Origin: Betaproteobacteria bacterium
Lineage (GTDB): Bacteria; Pseudomonadota; Gammaproteobacteria; Burkholderiales; UBA3065
Length of the DNA stretch: 64,000 bases
Assembly (NCBI GenBank): GCA_027490755.1
Contig: JAIXXL010000003.1
Span: 158,898-222,897 of the forward strand
Direction of reading: 5' to 3'
Part shown: positions 1-9,342 of the stretch, piece by piece
Numbering within the stretch: position 1 is the stretch's first letter
How the letters are laid out: each line of letters starts with the position of its first letter
Notes under the pieces: model-generated
The model's input: the letters and a program-made list of their open reading frames with translations, nothing else
What the model was told of the DNA's origin: nothing
Database searches by the model: none
Translations under genes and position numbers: made by a program

Positions 1-2
1 GC

Positions 3-860
3 GGCAAGACCCCATGCGTCATCGCGCTGGCACAGGCGCTGGCCGCGCGTGGCTGGCACCCCGGCATCGTCAGCCGCGGCTACGGCGGGCGCGGCCGCAT
101 CACGCCCGTCACCGCCTCCAGCGCGCCGGCAGAGGTCGGTGACGAACCAGTCCTGATCGCCCGCCGCACCGGCATGCCGGTGTGGGTCGGTCGTGACCGC
201 CTGGCCGCTGCGCGCGATCTGCTCGGCGCCTGTCCGCAGGTGGACGTGCTGATCAGCGACGACGGCTTGCAGCACGCCAGCCTGCCGCGCGACGTCGAGA
301 TCGTGGTGGTCGACGCCCGTCGCGGCTTCGGCAACCGCCGCCTGCTGCCGGCCGGGCCACTGCGCGAGCCGCTTTTGCGCCTGTCGCGGGTCGACCAGCT
401 GTGGGTCTGCGGCGAGGGTGAGGTGCCCGCTTGTCCGCCCGCCGCCGCCGCGGTGCCGGTGCGCGTCGGTCTGGCGCTCTCGGGCACCGCGTGTTCGCTG
501 GCGCGCCCCGGCGAGACGCGTCCGCTGGCAGGTTTCGCCGGGCAGGATACGGTTGCGGTGGCCGGCATCGCGGCACCCGAACGCTTCTTCGGCATGCTTG
601 GCGCGGCCGGCATCCGCGCCACCCCGGCAGCGTGGCCGGACCACCATGCCTTCCGCGCCGAGGACCTTCAGCACCTGCGCGATCGCTGCGTGCTGATGAC
701 GCAGAAGGATGCGGTAAAGTGCGAAGCGTTCGCCGCAGCGGACTGGTGGATGGTGCCGCTCGATGCGGTGATCCCTGCCAGCGCCGTGGATGCGGTCGAG
801 CGCGGCTTGCGCCACAGCCCCCGTGGCGCATCGTCCGATACCTCACCGAGACGCTCATGA
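3..860 (+). CDS. lpxK: Tetraacyldisaccharide 4'-kinase (5' end outside window)
   Basis: LpxK phosphorylates the 4' position of the lipid A disaccharide at the inner face of the cytoplasmic membrane. The visible part is 285 residues and opens inside the P-loop (GKTP at the first codons), followed by VSRGYGG and the DDGLQH motif, all typical of the family. About 50 N-terminal residues, including the membrane-proximal segment, lie outside the window. The stop overlaps the ATG of the Trm112-like gene (ATGA), and kdsB follows, so this is a lipopolysaccharide gene group that is probably translationally coupled. The identification is secure; only the 5' end is missing. Confidence 0.95.
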   Translation, partial: GKTPCVIALAQALAARGWHPGIVSRGYGGRGRITPVTASSAPAEVGDEPVLIARRTGMPVWVGRDRLAAARDLLGACPQVDVLISDDGLQHASLPRDVEIVVVDARRGFGNRRLLPAGPLREPLLRLSRVDQLWVCGEGEVPACPPAAAAVPVRVGLALSGTACSLARPGETRPLAGFAGQDTVAVAGIAAPERFFGMLGAAGIRATPAAWPDHHAFRAEDLQHLRDRCVLMTQKDAVKCEAFAAADWWMVPLDAVIPASAVDAVERGLRHSPRGASSDTSPRRS

Positions 861-1030
861 GTACGCCCCTCGTCGACATCCTCGTCTGTCCCGCCTGCAA
901 GAGCGGACTCCGCCTGGACCGGCAGCGTCGGGAATACGTCTGCCCGGCCTGTCGTCTGGCCTACCCGGTGCGCGACGGCATCCCGGTGATGCTCGAGTCC
1001 GAGGCGCGGCCGCTCGAGGCCGACGAGTAG
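857..1030 (+). CDS. Trm112-like zinc-ribbon protein (YcaR type)
   Basis: A 57-residue protein with two CPAC pairs (Cys11/Cys14 and Cys29/Cys32), which looks like a single zinc ribbon. Proteins of this family lie between lpxK and kdsB in many proteobacteria. The eukaryotic relative Trm112 activates methyltransferases, but the bacterial role is not settled and no partner can be read from this sequence. The start overlaps the lpxK stop and kdsB begins eight bases after the stop, so the three genes look like one transcript. Confidence 0.85.
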   Translation: MSTPLVDILVCPACKSGLRLDRQRREYVCPACRLAYPVRDGIPVMLESEARPLEADE

Positions 1031-1038
1031 GGCGAACG

Positions 1039-1818
1039 ATGCCGGCCGCGACGGCGTTCAAGGCCGTCATCCCCGCCCGCTACGCCTCCAGCCGCTTGCC
1101 CGGCAAGCCGCTGGCCGACATCGGTGGACTGCCCATGGTGGTGCACGTCGCGCGGCGTGCGTTGGAGAGCGGCGCCGCAGAGGTGGTGGTGGCCACCGAC
1201 GACACGCGCATCCAGCAGGCGGTCGCGGCGCACGGCATCGCCGTCGAGATGACCGACCCCGAACACCCCAGCGGCACCGACCGCATCGCGCAGGTTGCGT
1301 TGCGACGTGCCTGGCCGGACGACACCGTGGTGGTCAACGTGCAGGGCGACGAGCCGCTCATCGACCCCGCTCTGATCGCAGCGGTAGCCGCCCGCTTGGA
1401 CGCGGGCGAAGCCGACATCGCTACCGCCGCGCACCCACTGCACGAGGTCGCGCAGTTCATGGACCCCAACGTGGTCAAGGTGGTGTGCGACGAGCGTGGC
1501 CACGCGCTGGCCTTCTCGCGGGCGCCGATCCCCTGGCCGCGCGACGACTTTGCGCGCGACCGCAGCCGCCTGCCCGAGGGCCTGCCGGCCCTGCGGCACA
1601 TCGGCATCTATGCCTACACCGTTCGCTACCTGCGCCAGCACGGCGGGCTGGCCATGACCGCGCTGGAGCGTTTCGAGTGCCTTGAGCAATTGCGGGCCCT
1701 CGGATGGGGTTTTAGAATCTCGGTCCATGTAGTCGGTCAGGCGCCGGTGGCCGGTGTCGACACCGAGACCGACCTGGCGCGGGTCCGCGCCCTGCTTGCC
1801 AGATCCAATTCCACTTAG
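1039..1818 (+). CDS. kdsB: 3-deoxy-manno-octulosonate cytidylyltransferase
   Basis: KdsB makes CMP-Kdo from CTP and Kdo in the cytosol, the activated sugar added to lipid A. The 259-residue product has the family's normal length. The nucleotide-binding segment [14 protein letters not shown] lies near residues 11-24, and VQGDEPLI begins near residue 101. The reading frame is open further upstream, but the ATG at 1039 just after the Trm112-like stop gives the right length and N-terminus. It sits in the lpxK-Trm112-kdsB group. Confidence 0.96.
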   Translation: MPAATAFKAVIPARYASSRLPGKPLADIGGLPMVVHVARRALESGAAEVVVATDDTRIQQAVAAHGIAVEMTDPEHPSGTDRIAQVALRRAWPDDTVVVNVQGDEPLIDPALIAAVAARLDAGEADIATAAHPLHEVAQFMDPNVVKVVCDERGHALAFSRAPIPWPRDDFARDRSRLPEGLPALRHIGIYAYTVRYLRQHGGLAMTALERFECLEQLRALGWGFRISVHVVGQAPVAGVDTETDLARVRALLARSNST

Positions 1819-2526
<708 letters not shown>

Positions 2527-2614
2527 AAGCTTTCACGGCTGCTTGCCGATAACGCTTTTTGCTGCAGTGCAGTAAACTCCGGTCTCCTCCGACCGAGTCA
2601 CCCAGGGAGTCACC

Positions 2615-3604
2615 ATGTCCAAAGCCCCCGTCCGTGTCACCGTCACCGGCGCCGCCGGTCAGATCGGCTACAGCCTGCTGTTCCGCATCGCCTCCGGCGA
2701 GATGCTCGGCAAGGATCAGCCGGTCATCCTGCAGCTGCTCGACCTGCCCGACTTCCAGAAGAAGGTCTCGGGCGTGATGATGGAACTGGACGACTGCGCA
2801 TTCCCGCTGCTGGCCGGCATGACGCAGAGCGACGACCCCAATGTGGCGTTCAAGGACACCGACATCGCCATGCTGGTCGGCGCCAAGCCGCGCGGCCCGG
2901 GTGAGGAGCGCAAGGACCTGCTGGCCGGCAACGCCAAGATCTTCACTGTGCAGGGTGCGGCCATCGGCCAGCACGCGAAGCCGGACTGCAAGGTGCTGGT
3001 GGTCGGCAACCCCTGCAACACCAACGCCTACATCGCCATGAAGACGGCGCAGAAGTACGGCCGCGTCAACCCGGCCAACTTCACCGCCATGCTGCGTCTG
3101 GACCACAACCGCGCGCTGTCGCAGCTGGCGGCCAGGACCGGCCGCGCGGTGACATCGTTCAAGCACATGACGGTGTGGGGTAACCACTCGCCGACCATGT
3201 ACGCCGATTACCGCTTCGCCACCTCCAACGGCGACGCGGTCAAGGGTCTGGTCAACGACGACGCCTGGAACCGTGACGTGTTCCTGCCCACCGTGGGCAA
3301 GCGTGGCGCCGCCATCATCGAGGCGCGCGGCCTGTCGTCGGCGGCCTCGGCGGCCTCGGCGGCGATCGACCACGTGCGCGACTGGGTGCTCGGCAGCAAC
3401 GGCGAGTGGGTGACCATGGGCGTACCCTCCGACGGCAGCTACGGCATCCCCGAGGGCGTGGTGTTCGGCTACCCCTGCACCACCGTGGGCGGCAAGTACA
3501 GCATCGTCCAGGGCCTGGAGATGGACGCGTTCAGCAAGGAGCGCGTCGGCGTCACCCTGAAGGAACTGGAAGAAGAGCGCGCGGCTGTCGCGGATCTGCT
3601 CTAA
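2615..3604 (+). CDS. mdh: Malate dehydrogenase (NAD)
   Basis: Mdh oxidises malate to oxaloacetate in the TCA cycle and, in methylotrophs with the serine cycle, can run in reverse. The 329-residue product has the Rossmann motif GAAGQIG at 12-18, the mobile-loop [13 protein letters not shown] region and the catalytic WGNHSPTMY with His near 191. Length and sequence match the betaproteobacterial type rather than the E. coli type. A clear ribosome site (CAGGGAG) precedes the ATG. Four bases separate its stop from the DUF971 gene. Confidence 0.97.
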   Translation: MSKAPVRVTVTGAAGQIGYSLLFRIASGEMLGKDQPVILQLLDLPDFQKKVSGVMMELDDCAFPLLAGMTQSDDPNVAFKDTDIAMLVGAKPRGPGEERKDLLAGNAKIFTVQGAAIGQHAKPDCKVLVVGNPCNTNAYIAMKTAQKYGRVNPANFTAMLRLDHNRALSQLAARTGRAVTSFKHMTVWGNHSPTMYADYRFATSNGDAVKGLVNDDAWNRDVFLPTVGKRGAAIIEARGLSSAASAASAAIDHVRDWVLGSNGEWVTMGVPSDGSYGIPEGVVFGYPCTTVGGKYSIVQGLEMDAFSKERVGVTLKELEEERAAVADLL

Positions 3605-3608
3605 GCCC

Positions 3609-3980
3609 ATGGCCGGCCTCACCCGCGACACCCCGATCCCCACCGAGATCACGCTGCACAAGGCTTCGCGCGTGCTCGAGCTGGCCTTCGAGAGCGGCGA
3701 GCGCTTCCGGCTGCCCGCCGAGCTGCTGCGCGTCTACTCGCCCTCGGCCGAGGTGCGCGGCCACGGCCCGGGTCAGGAGACGCTGCAAGTGGGCAAGCGC
3801 AACGTCGAGATCACCGGCGTCGAGGCGGTCGGCCACTACGCCATCCGCCCGACCTTCAGCGATGGGCACGACACCGGCATCTTCTCGTGGGACCTGCTCT
3901 ACGACATGGGCCGCCATGAAGACGACCTGTGGACGACCTATCTCGAGCGACTGAACGCGGCCGGGGCCAGCCGTGACTGA
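3609..3980 (+). CDS. DUF971 domain protein
   Basis: A 123-residue protein of the DUF971 family, which resembles the N-terminal domain of gamma-butyrobetaine hydroxylase. The sequence shows [15 protein letters not shown] near the start and a beta-rich core ending in [12 protein letters not shown]. Relatives are small cytosolic proteins sometimes linked to iron-sulfur metabolism; nothing here fixes a function. It starts four bases after mdh and its stop lies within the start region of the next gene, so it is likely cotranscribed with both. Confidence 0.85.
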   Translation: MAGLTRDTPIPTEITLHKASRVLELAFESGERFRLPAELLRVYSPSAEVRGHGPGQETLQVGKRNVEITGVEAVGHYAIRPTFSDGHDTGIFSWDLLYDMGRHEDDLWTTYLERLNAAGASRD

Positions 3981-4929
3981 GGGGGTGATGTCGGTGGCGA
4001 CTTCCGGCGCTGAGGTCGCGGCCGGTTCCGAACCGCTGGCCTATCGCGCGCTCGCGGGCATCCTCTGGCCCGGCGTCCTCGGCCTGTGCATCCTCTCCAC
4101 CGCGCTCGGCATGCAGGCCGGGCACGGCCCCCTGGTCTTCGTCATCACCTATGTGTGCCTGGCGCTGAGCCTGTTCGTGCTCGAGCGCGTCATGCCGTGG
4201 GAGCGCGAATGGTTGAAGAACGACGGCCAGATGTGGCCGGACTTCCTCCACACCTTCATTACCAAGACGTTCGTGTATTGGTTCACGCTAGCGGCCGGTG
4301 CGCTGGGCATCTTCGATGCGCTGCGCGTGGGCGAGGGGCTGTGGCCGCACCAGTTGCCGCTGCCGCTGCAGGTGGTGCTTGGCCTCGTCATCAGCGAGTT
4401 CGGCTTCTACTGGAGCCACCGACTGGGTCACGAGTTCAAACCGATCTGGCGCTTCCACGCCATCCATCACTCGGTGCGGCGGCTGTGGTTCTTCAACACC
4501 GGGCGCTTTCACGTGGGCGACACCCTGCGCGCCATGTGCTTCGGCTTGCCGCTGATGTTCGCCATCGGAGCGCCGGAGGTGGTCTTCACCTGGGTCAGCG
4601 CGATCACCGCGTTCGTGGGGCTGCTGACGCATTGCAACGTGGACATGCGCACGCGCTGGCTGCACCGCTGGTTCAACACGCCGGCCATGCACCGCTGGCA
4701 CCACAGCAAGCGCCTGTACGAGGGCGACAAGAACTACGGCGAGAACCTGCTGTTGTGGGACCGCCTGTTCGGCACCTGGTATGACGCTGACTACCGCGCG
4801 TCGGCCGACATCGGTATCAAGGAATACATGCCGCGCACCTATCTGGCGCAACTGCTGGCACCGCTGTGGTGGAACCGGCTGCAGGCGAAGGTCGCGAGCG
4901 GGGCGATCGACCGCAGCGGCGGGCTCTAG
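3973..4929 (+). CDS. Sterol desaturase/fatty acid hydroxylase family membrane protein
   Basis: An integral membrane di-iron oxygenase-type protein of 318 residues. The three histidine clusters of the family are visible: HRLGH near 149-153, HAIHH at 162-166 and HRWHH at 240-244. About four hydrophobic segments surround them. The natural lipid substrate cannot be told from sequence. The GTG at 3973 gives the longest reading; GTG 3985 or ATG 3988 are equally possible starts, all overlapping or adjoining the DUF971 stop. Confidence 0.88.
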   Translation: MTEGVMSVATSGAEVAAGSEPLAYRALAGILWPGVLGLCILSTALGMQAGHGPLVFVITYVCLALSLFVLERVMPWEREWLKNDGQMWPDFLHTFITKTFVYWFTLAAGALGIFDALRVGEGLWPHQLPLPLQVVLGLVISEFGFYWSHRLGHEFKPIWRFHAIHHSVRRLWFFNTGRFHVGDTLRAMCFGLPLMFAIGAPEVVFTWVSAITAFVGLLTHCNVDMRTRWLHRWFNTPAMHRWHHSKRLYEGDKNYGENLLLWDRLFGTWYDADYRASADIGIKEYMPRTYLAQLLAPLWWNRLQAKVASGAIDRSGGL

Positions 4930-4999
4930 GCCTTTTGGCGGATGACTCCGCTACGGGCATGGTTTAGATTGGGCCACTCCAGATTCATGCGAGGCAGTC

Positions 5000-5263
5000 A
5001 TGGGTGACAGGTTCCGGGACATTCAGGCCAAGGCACTCGACCTCTCTCCTGAGGAACGCGATCGACTGATCGGAACGTTGGTTGAGAGCTTTGAGCCCGG
5101 CAACACCGAATCGCCGGAGGCTGTTGCCGATGCGTGGGCGGCGGAGATTGCCCGTCGCGTGGTTGACGCCGACGCTGGCCGCGCAGATTGGGTCGACGCA
5201 GACGACGTGCTGGCTCGCATCGAGCAAAAGATCGCCGCGGCGGTAGCCGCCCGTGCGGGTTAG
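5000..5263 (+). CDS. Addiction-module antitoxin, Unstab_antitox family
   Basis: An 87-residue acidic protein with the LSPEERDRLIGTLVESFE segment typical of the Unstab_antitox (TIGR02574-like) antitoxins that pair with RelE/ParE toxins. It begins after GAGGCAGTC. Its stop overlaps a GTG that opens a ParE-like frame, the usual antitoxin-toxin arrangement, but that toxin is broken (next entry). The antitoxin itself looks intact. It marks the left border of the accessory island. Confidence 0.82.
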   Translation: MGDRFRDIQAKALDLSPEERDRLIGTLVESFEPGNTESPEAVADAWAAEIARRVVDADAGRADWVDADDVLARIEQKIAAAVAARAG

Positions 5264-5464
5264 GTTCTCGGCTGCGGCTTCGACGGATCTGGAGGCGGCC
5301 GTAGATTGGTATCTCGATCAGGGTGCTCCGGTTGCCGCGCCATCGCCCTCAAGCGTTTCCCGTTCTCTCTCGTCTATCGAGTTGCTGAGCCATTTGTGGA
5401 GGTTCTCGCGCTCTCGCACCAAAGCCGCCGGCCGGGATGGTGGGATGTCCGGGGGCCTGGCTAA
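5253..5464 (+). pseudogene. ParE/RelE-family toxin remnant with internal deletion and frameshift
   Basis: The GTG at 5253, inside the antitoxin end, opens a ParE-like N-terminus (VRFSAAASTDLEAAVDWYL). From about 5342 the matching C-terminus continues in another frame: ALKRFPFSLVYRV, then EVLALSHQSRRPGWW, stopping at 5462-5464. Both ends of a ParE toxin are present, but roughly 30-40 central residues are missing and the two halves are out of frame. The toxin is therefore probably inactive. Its stop TAA overlaps the ATG of the next gene (TAATG). Confidence 0.75.
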
Positions 5465-5865
5465 TGACAGGCCGACCACTGCTGCCCCCTGACGCCGACC
5501 TCGAGCGTCTCTCTACTTGGGCCAAGTACCGCAACGGCCTGTGCGAGTCCTGCATGGCCACGTGCTGCACCATGCCGGTCGAGGTCAAGGTGCCCGACCT
5601 GGTGCGCCTCGGCGTGCTCGACGCCTTCGAGGCCGAGACCCCGATGAAGCCCTGGCTCAAGCGCCTGCAGAAGGCCGGCGTGGTCGAGCGCCACTCGCCG
5701 GCGACCGGGCTGTTCACGCTGGCGCGGCAGTCGGGCGGCGAATGTGTGTTCCTAGACCGGCAGACGCGCCGCTGCACCGTCTACGAGCAGCGGCCGGATA
5801 CCTGCCGCAAGCACCCGCAGGTGGGGCCGCGGCCGGGGTATTGCGCGTTTCGGTGGAGGGGGTGA
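5464..5865 (+). CDS. YkgJ-family cysteine cluster protein
   Basis: A 133-residue protein with CESCMATCC near the N-terminus and CTVYEQRPDTCRKHP near the C-terminus, the cysteine pattern of the YkgJ family (putative Zn or Fe-S binding, function unknown). An in-frame ATG exists slightly upstream at 5437, but the ATG at 5464 overlaps the stop of the degenerate ParE gene and looks like the true start. It converges on mqsA twelve bases downstream. Confidence 0.8.
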   Translation: MTGRPLLPPDADLERLSTWAKYRNGLCESCMATCCTMPVEVKVPDLVRLGVLDAFEAETPMKPWLKRLQKAGVVERHSPATGLFTLARQSGGECVFLDRQTRRCTVYEQRPDTCRKHPQVGPRPGYCAFRWRG

Positions 5866-5877
5866 GGCCCGGCAGCC

Positions 5878-6285
5878 TCAGTTGACCAGTTCGCGGAGCA
5901 ATTCCGGGTGCTGGTCCAGCAGGCGCAGTAGCAGCAGCGTCGAACGGTGCGGGTGAGTCTTGCCGCGTTCGTATTCGGAGAACGCGTTGACACCGCCGCC
6001 GAACAACCGCCCCGCTTCCGCCTGTTTGAGCCCGAGCCGCTTGCGGATCGTCCGGACGGTCGCTGCGATCTCGCGGTCGACCCCGGCGCTGAAAGCATCG
6101 ATGGCCTCGGAGTAACGCGCGGCCTCGCCTGGGTCAAACTCACACTCTCCGCAGTTCGGGCAGTGCCATCCGGCGACGGCGGGGACGATCGTCTTGTGGT
6201 CCCGGTAACTGAAGACCAGATCGCGCGGCCCGTGGACGAGCGCGTGGCCATGGTCACAGCGCAGGCAGTTGCGCTTTGCACTCAT
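5878..6285 (-). CDS. mqsA: MqsA-type antitoxin (Zn ribbon plus HTH)
   Basis: The antitoxin of the MqsRA system, 135 residues (E. coli MqsA is 131). The N-terminal zinc-binding part shows two CxxC pairs, Cys7/Cys10 and Cys42/Cys45. The C-terminal half has an Xre-like helix-turn-helix with KRLGLKQAEAGRLFG and the NAFSEYERGK segment. In the family the N-terminus neutralises MqsR and the C-terminus binds the operator. The ATG at 6285 follows a good ribosome site (AAGGAGAGG); an upstream in-frame start is less likely. It lies one base after mqsR, toxin first, the canonical order. Confidence 0.9.
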   Translation of the reverse strand: MSAKRNCLRCDHGHALVHGPRDLVFSYRDHKTIVPAVAGWHCPNCGECEFDPGEAARYSEAIDAFSAGVDREIAATVRTIRKRLGLKQAEAGRLFGGGVNAFSEYERGKTHPHRSTLLLLRLLDQHPELLRELVN

Positions 6286-6286
6286 G

Positions 6287-6589
6287 TCACCTCTCCTTGA
6301 ACTGGATGACCACCGCACCTTCTCGCAATGTCAGCTTGATGTAGACCCAGCGTTCATCGTCCAACTGCCGGTGATAAACGTCTTGCCAGACCGAGTGGTC
6401 GCCGTGGGTTGTCATGCTCTTGTAGAAATCTGTTCGGGTAAGCCCAATCACCACCAAGACCGTATCAGCACCGTCCAGACCCATGTGCCGGGCGTTGTCG
6501 AGTGCTGTTCGGGTAAACGCCGCAACGCCAACTTCTTCGACCTTTTTTAGAACGGTCTCCAGAGGGTAGTGAGCGCGGCTCTTTTCCAT
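6287..6589 (-). CDS. mqsR: MqsR-type mRNA interferase toxin
   Basis: A 100-residue RelE-fold ribonuclease toxin. The C-terminal half matches the E. coli MqsR signature very closely: FYKSMTTHGDHSVWQDVY, then VYIKLTLREGAVVIQFKER. In the family the enzyme cleaves mRNA at GCN sites. The frame is open upstream to 6676, but the ATG at 6589 (or 6595) gives the normal length. A palindrome at 6598-6612 lies just upstream, which supports this start. It is divergent from the nuclease-helicase gene. Confidence 0.9.
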   Translation of the reverse strand: MEKSRAHYPLETVLKKVEEVGVAAFTRTALDNARHMGLDGADTVLVVIGLTRTDFYKSMTTHGDHSVWQDVYHRQLDDERWVYIKLTLREGAVVIQFKER

Positions 6590-6597
6590 TAGCATGG

Positions 6598-6612
6598 TAA
6601 CGGATTCCGTTA
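6598..6612. promoter_or_regulatory. Palindromic operator candidate of mqsRA
   Basis: TAACGGA-T-TCCGTTA is a perfect inverted repeat 3-9 bases before the two candidate mqsR starts. Its core AACGG-N3-CCGTT has the same layout as the E. coli MqsA operator (AACCT-N3-AGGTT), with different arm bases. It lies in the divergent region shared with the nuclease-helicase gene, so MqsA could influence both. Binding is inferred. Confidence 0.6.
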
Positions 6613-6757
6613 GTTTTGCCGCGGCAGTCCTTGGCGACGACTGTGCCGCAACGCCGGCAAAATCCGCATCAGTCAAATGACGGCGTCGGTTGATGGGCGA
6701 CGCACCGCTCGTGACCCGCTACCATCACGCTTACCGATACTGAAAGCATGTTTTGCC

Positions 6758-8632
6758 ATGCAGCTCTACGCAGGCCATTCACGGGATTTCGTCGAGCAGG
6801 CGACGCGCAACGCCATTGCCCGGCGGCTCGAGGATGCTTTCTTCGAGGCTTATCACTACAAACCGGCACAGCAGGAGGTGACCTCCTGGCAGAACTCCCT
6901 TTTCAGAATGGCGTACACGCTGGAGCGGGGCGGTTTTGACGACCACGGCATCCTTCTTGAGTACCAGTTGCCCCTCTCTAGTCGCCGCCTCGACTGCATG
7001 GTGACCGGCCATTCAACTGAGGAAGATCGCAACGCGGTGATCGTCGAACTCAAGCAGTGGTCGGACGTTGAGCCCTCTTGTGCAGACGACTGCGTGACTA
7101 CCTGGGTCGGTGGCCGCAAACGCGACGTACTTCATCCTTCCCGCCAAGTCGGCCAGTACGAGGAGTACTTGCGCGACATGCATACCGCGTTCGCTGAGGA
7201 CGGCATCGGCCTGCGTTCATGCGCCTTTCTGCACAACCTCAATTTTGATTTCGGCAACGAGATCTTCGCTGAGCGCCATCGCGCTCTGGTCGAACGTCAC
7301 CCGGTCTTTACCGGGGACCGGCAGGTGGAGTTGCAAGCTTTCTTGCGGATGTACCTGGGCGGTGGGCGCGGCGAGAAAGTACTTGGCGACGTCCTCGCGA
7401 GTCGCCACGCACCGAGTCGGAAACTGCTGGAGCACACAGCGGAAGTGGTGAACGACCAGCAAGCCTACGTACTGCTAGACACGCAGTACGTTGTCTTCAA
7501 TCGGGTTCTCGCCGAGGTGCGCGCAGCCTCTGCGGCCACCGGATCGCGCAAGACGCTGGTCCTCGTGCACGGCGGGCCAGGCACCGGTAAATCGGTCATC
7601 GCTCTTCATCTGCTCGGGCGCTTGTCCGGCGAGGGTCGCAACGTGATGCACCTGACCGGCTCCAAGGCGTTCACCGAGAACATGCGCAAACTTGTGGGCA
7701 GCAAGGCTGCAGCTCAGTTCGGCTACTTCAACATCAATAAGCGCGGCGACATCCCGCCCAACCAGTTCGATGCGCTCATACTCGACGAAGCGCACCGCAT
7801 CCGGGAGACGAGTCGCGACCGCTTCACCAAAGCGAGCGACTGGTCTGGGCTTCCGCAGGTGGATGAGCTGATCGCATCGGCACGAGTCTGCGTTGCTTTT
7901 ATCGACGACCGTCAGATCGTCCGGCCGGGCGAGGTCGGGAGCTCCGTGTTGCTGCGCGAGGCAGCGGAGCGCGCGGGTGCCGACGTCCTCGATTTTGAAC
8001 TGGATGCCCAGTTCCGTTGCAGTGGCTCGGACGGTTTCATCAACTGGATCGACAACACGCTCGAGATCCGACGTACCGCAAACGTCCTCTGGAGCCGCTC
8101 CGACCCCTACGAGTTCAGCATCTGTCGCTCAGTATCCGAGCTTGAAGCATTGATCCGGCAGAAGCAGGACTCGGGCGCGACGGCCCGTCTTGCCGCGGGT
8201 TTCTGTTGGCCGTGGTCAGACCCGGCAGCAGACGGTTCGCTGGTTCGCGATGTGACTATCGGCGAGTGGTCGATGCCATGGAATGCGAAACCCGATGCTG
8301 GTCGGTTGGCCAAGGGCATCCCCAAGTCAAACTTTTGGGCCTCAGAGCCCGCGGGCGTCTATCAGGTGGGTTGTGTCTACACCGCGCAGGGCTTCGAGTT
8401 CGACTACGTCGGTGTGATCTTCGGACAAGATCTGCGATATGACTGGGATGCCGGCACTTGGGTCGGTGATCGGAAGAAGTCGTATGACACGACGGTAAAG
8501 CGTAGTGGCGAGCAGTTCACCGAGCTGGTCAAAAACACCTATCGGGTCCTACTGACTCGCGGCATCAAGGGTTGCTTCGTCTATTTCGAGGACGAGGACA
8601 CGCGGCGCTTCTTCCAGAGTCGGTTGGGTTGA
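6758..8632 (+). CDS. PD-(D/E)XK-like nuclease fused to DUF2075 (Schlafen-3-like) helicase
   Basis: A 624-residue two-part protein. The N-terminal region shows a restriction-endonuclease-like active site: Asp79 in RRLDCMV, then Glu97-Leu-Lys99 in VIVELKQW. The C-terminal part is a DUF2075/Schlafen group 3-like P-loop ATPase with GGPGTGKS at about 272-279, LDEAHR at 342-347, a DAQFRCSGSDGF segment and the late YTAQGFEFDYVGVI and YRVLLTRG helicase motifs. The ATG at 6758 is preferred; the frame is open to 6677. It is divergent from mqsRA with 162-168 bases between. Nucleic-acid cleavage coupled to ATP hydrolysis, perhaps in phage defence, is inferred from architecture and the surrounding toxin-antitoxin genes. 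Confidence 0.8.
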   Translation: MQLYAGHSRDFVEQATRNAIARRLEDAFFEAYHYKPAQQEVTSWQNSLFRMAYTLERGGFDDHGILLEYQLPLSSRRLDCMVTGHSTEEDRNAVIVELKQWSDVEPSCADDCVTTWVGGRKRDVLHPSRQVGQYEEYLRDMHTAFAEDGIGLRSCAFLHNLNFDFGNEIFAERHRALVERHPVFTGDRQVELQAFLRMYLGGGRGEKVLGDVLASRHAPSRKLLEHTAEVVNDQQAYVLLDTQYVVFNRVLAEVRAASAATGSRKTLVLVHGGPGTGKSVIALHLLGRLSGEGRNVMHLTGSKAFTENMRKLVGSKAAAQFGYFNINKRGDIPPNQFDALILDEAHRIRETSRDRFTKASDWSGLPQVDELIASARVCVAFIDDRQIVRPGEVGSSVLLREAAERAGADVLDFELDAQFRCSGSDGFINWIDNTLEIRRTANVLWSRSDPYEFSICRSVSELEALIRQKQDSGATARLAAGFCWPWSDPAADGSLVRDVTIGEWSMPWNAKPDAGRLAKGIPKSNFWASEPAGVYQVGCVYTAQGFEFDYVGVIFGQDLRYDWDAGTWVGDRKKSYDTTVKRSGEQFTELVKNTYRVLLTRGIKGCFVYFEDEDTRRFFQSRLG

Positions 8633-8686
8633 ATGCCGCCCAGTCTCGTCGCAAATGGCGCGAGGCCGCGAAGCAGCCCGACCTCA

Positions 8687-8786
8687 CTAGAACGCCCCCG
8701 GGTAATACCACACCATGTTGCGGTCGGCAGTGAGCAACGGCGTGGCGTCATGCGCAGCCTGCGCCACCACGAGCCGGGGGCGATTC
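8687..8786 (-). pseudogene. C-terminal remnant of a PIN-domain (VapC-like) toxin
   Basis: On the minus strand one frame reads RPRLVVAQAAHDA then PLLTADRNMVWYYPGAF and stops at 8687-8689. The LVVAQA...PLLTADR pattern is that of the C-terminus of PIN-domain VapC toxins. No start, no N-terminal catalytic acids and no continuous frame are present upstream, because the HicB-like gene ends at 8825. The region 8633-8824 holds nothing else I can recognise. It is probably the tail left after a toxin gene was deleted or replaced. Confidence 0.45.
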
Positions 8787-8824
8787 ACAGACAAGCGTTT
8801 GGGATGTCATCGGCACTGCTTCGG

Positions 8825-9151
8825 CTACACCGCCAGCTTGGCCGAGACCAGCCGATTAAGGCTGATGCCCTGCTCGGCGGCTTCGGTCGCCAGTGCCCCG
8901 TGTGGCGACGCTGGCACCCGGGCGAGCAGACGACCACTGAAGTGCCGTTCCGCTAGCGCTACTGGTATTGGTTCGCCGTTGGCGAAAAGGTCACTCACGG
9001 TTTCACTCACTATTTGGCGAATGCCTGAAAGGGCATCCTCGGGCGTCGGTGCCAGCCATGACAGCGATGGGAACTCTGCACAGAGCCCCACATGCTCGGC
9101 ATCTTCCGCCGACCAGGTGACTCGGTAGGTGTAGTGGTCGCCGTGAGTCAT
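8825..9151 (-). CDS. HicB-like antitoxin family protein, orphan
   Basis: A 108-residue protein beginning MTHGDHYTYRVTWS and containing GLCAEFPSLSWLAPTPEDAL, the partial RNase H-like fold of HicB/DUF1902 proteins, followed by a C-terminal SLNRLVSAKLA segment that resembles a ribbon-helix-helix end. HicB normally neutralises the HicA RNase, but no HicA-like gene lies on either side. What follows downstream on the same strand is a PIN-toxin tail. The ATG at 9151 is preferred over 9196 because it gives the usual family N-terminus. Confidence 0.75.
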   Translation of the reverse strand: MTHGDHYTYRVTWSAEDAEHVGLCAEFPSLSWLAPTPEDALSGIRQIVSETVSDLFANGEPIPVALAERHFSGRLLARVPASPHGALATEAAEQGISLNRLVSAKLAV

Positions 9152-9342
9152 GTGCCTGGACCGACCCGTTCGATTGCCATGCTTATTTGACATCAATAAC
9201 GCTATCGTTCGTCAAGTCGTGGCCTCGGAGGTGGGGCTGTCGATATGAGAAACGACTTGTGTCAAAAGCGCATCGGTCGGATGGGCAGAGTTTTTAAACC
9301 GACCGGAGAGTCGCTGTTCAAAGCCTTCTTTCCCAGCTATTC

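Noticed and set aside
8715..9128. A plus-strand open frame in the gap after the nuclease-helicase
   Set aside because: It is antisense to the HicB-like gene and the PIN remnant, and has no start signal or domain.
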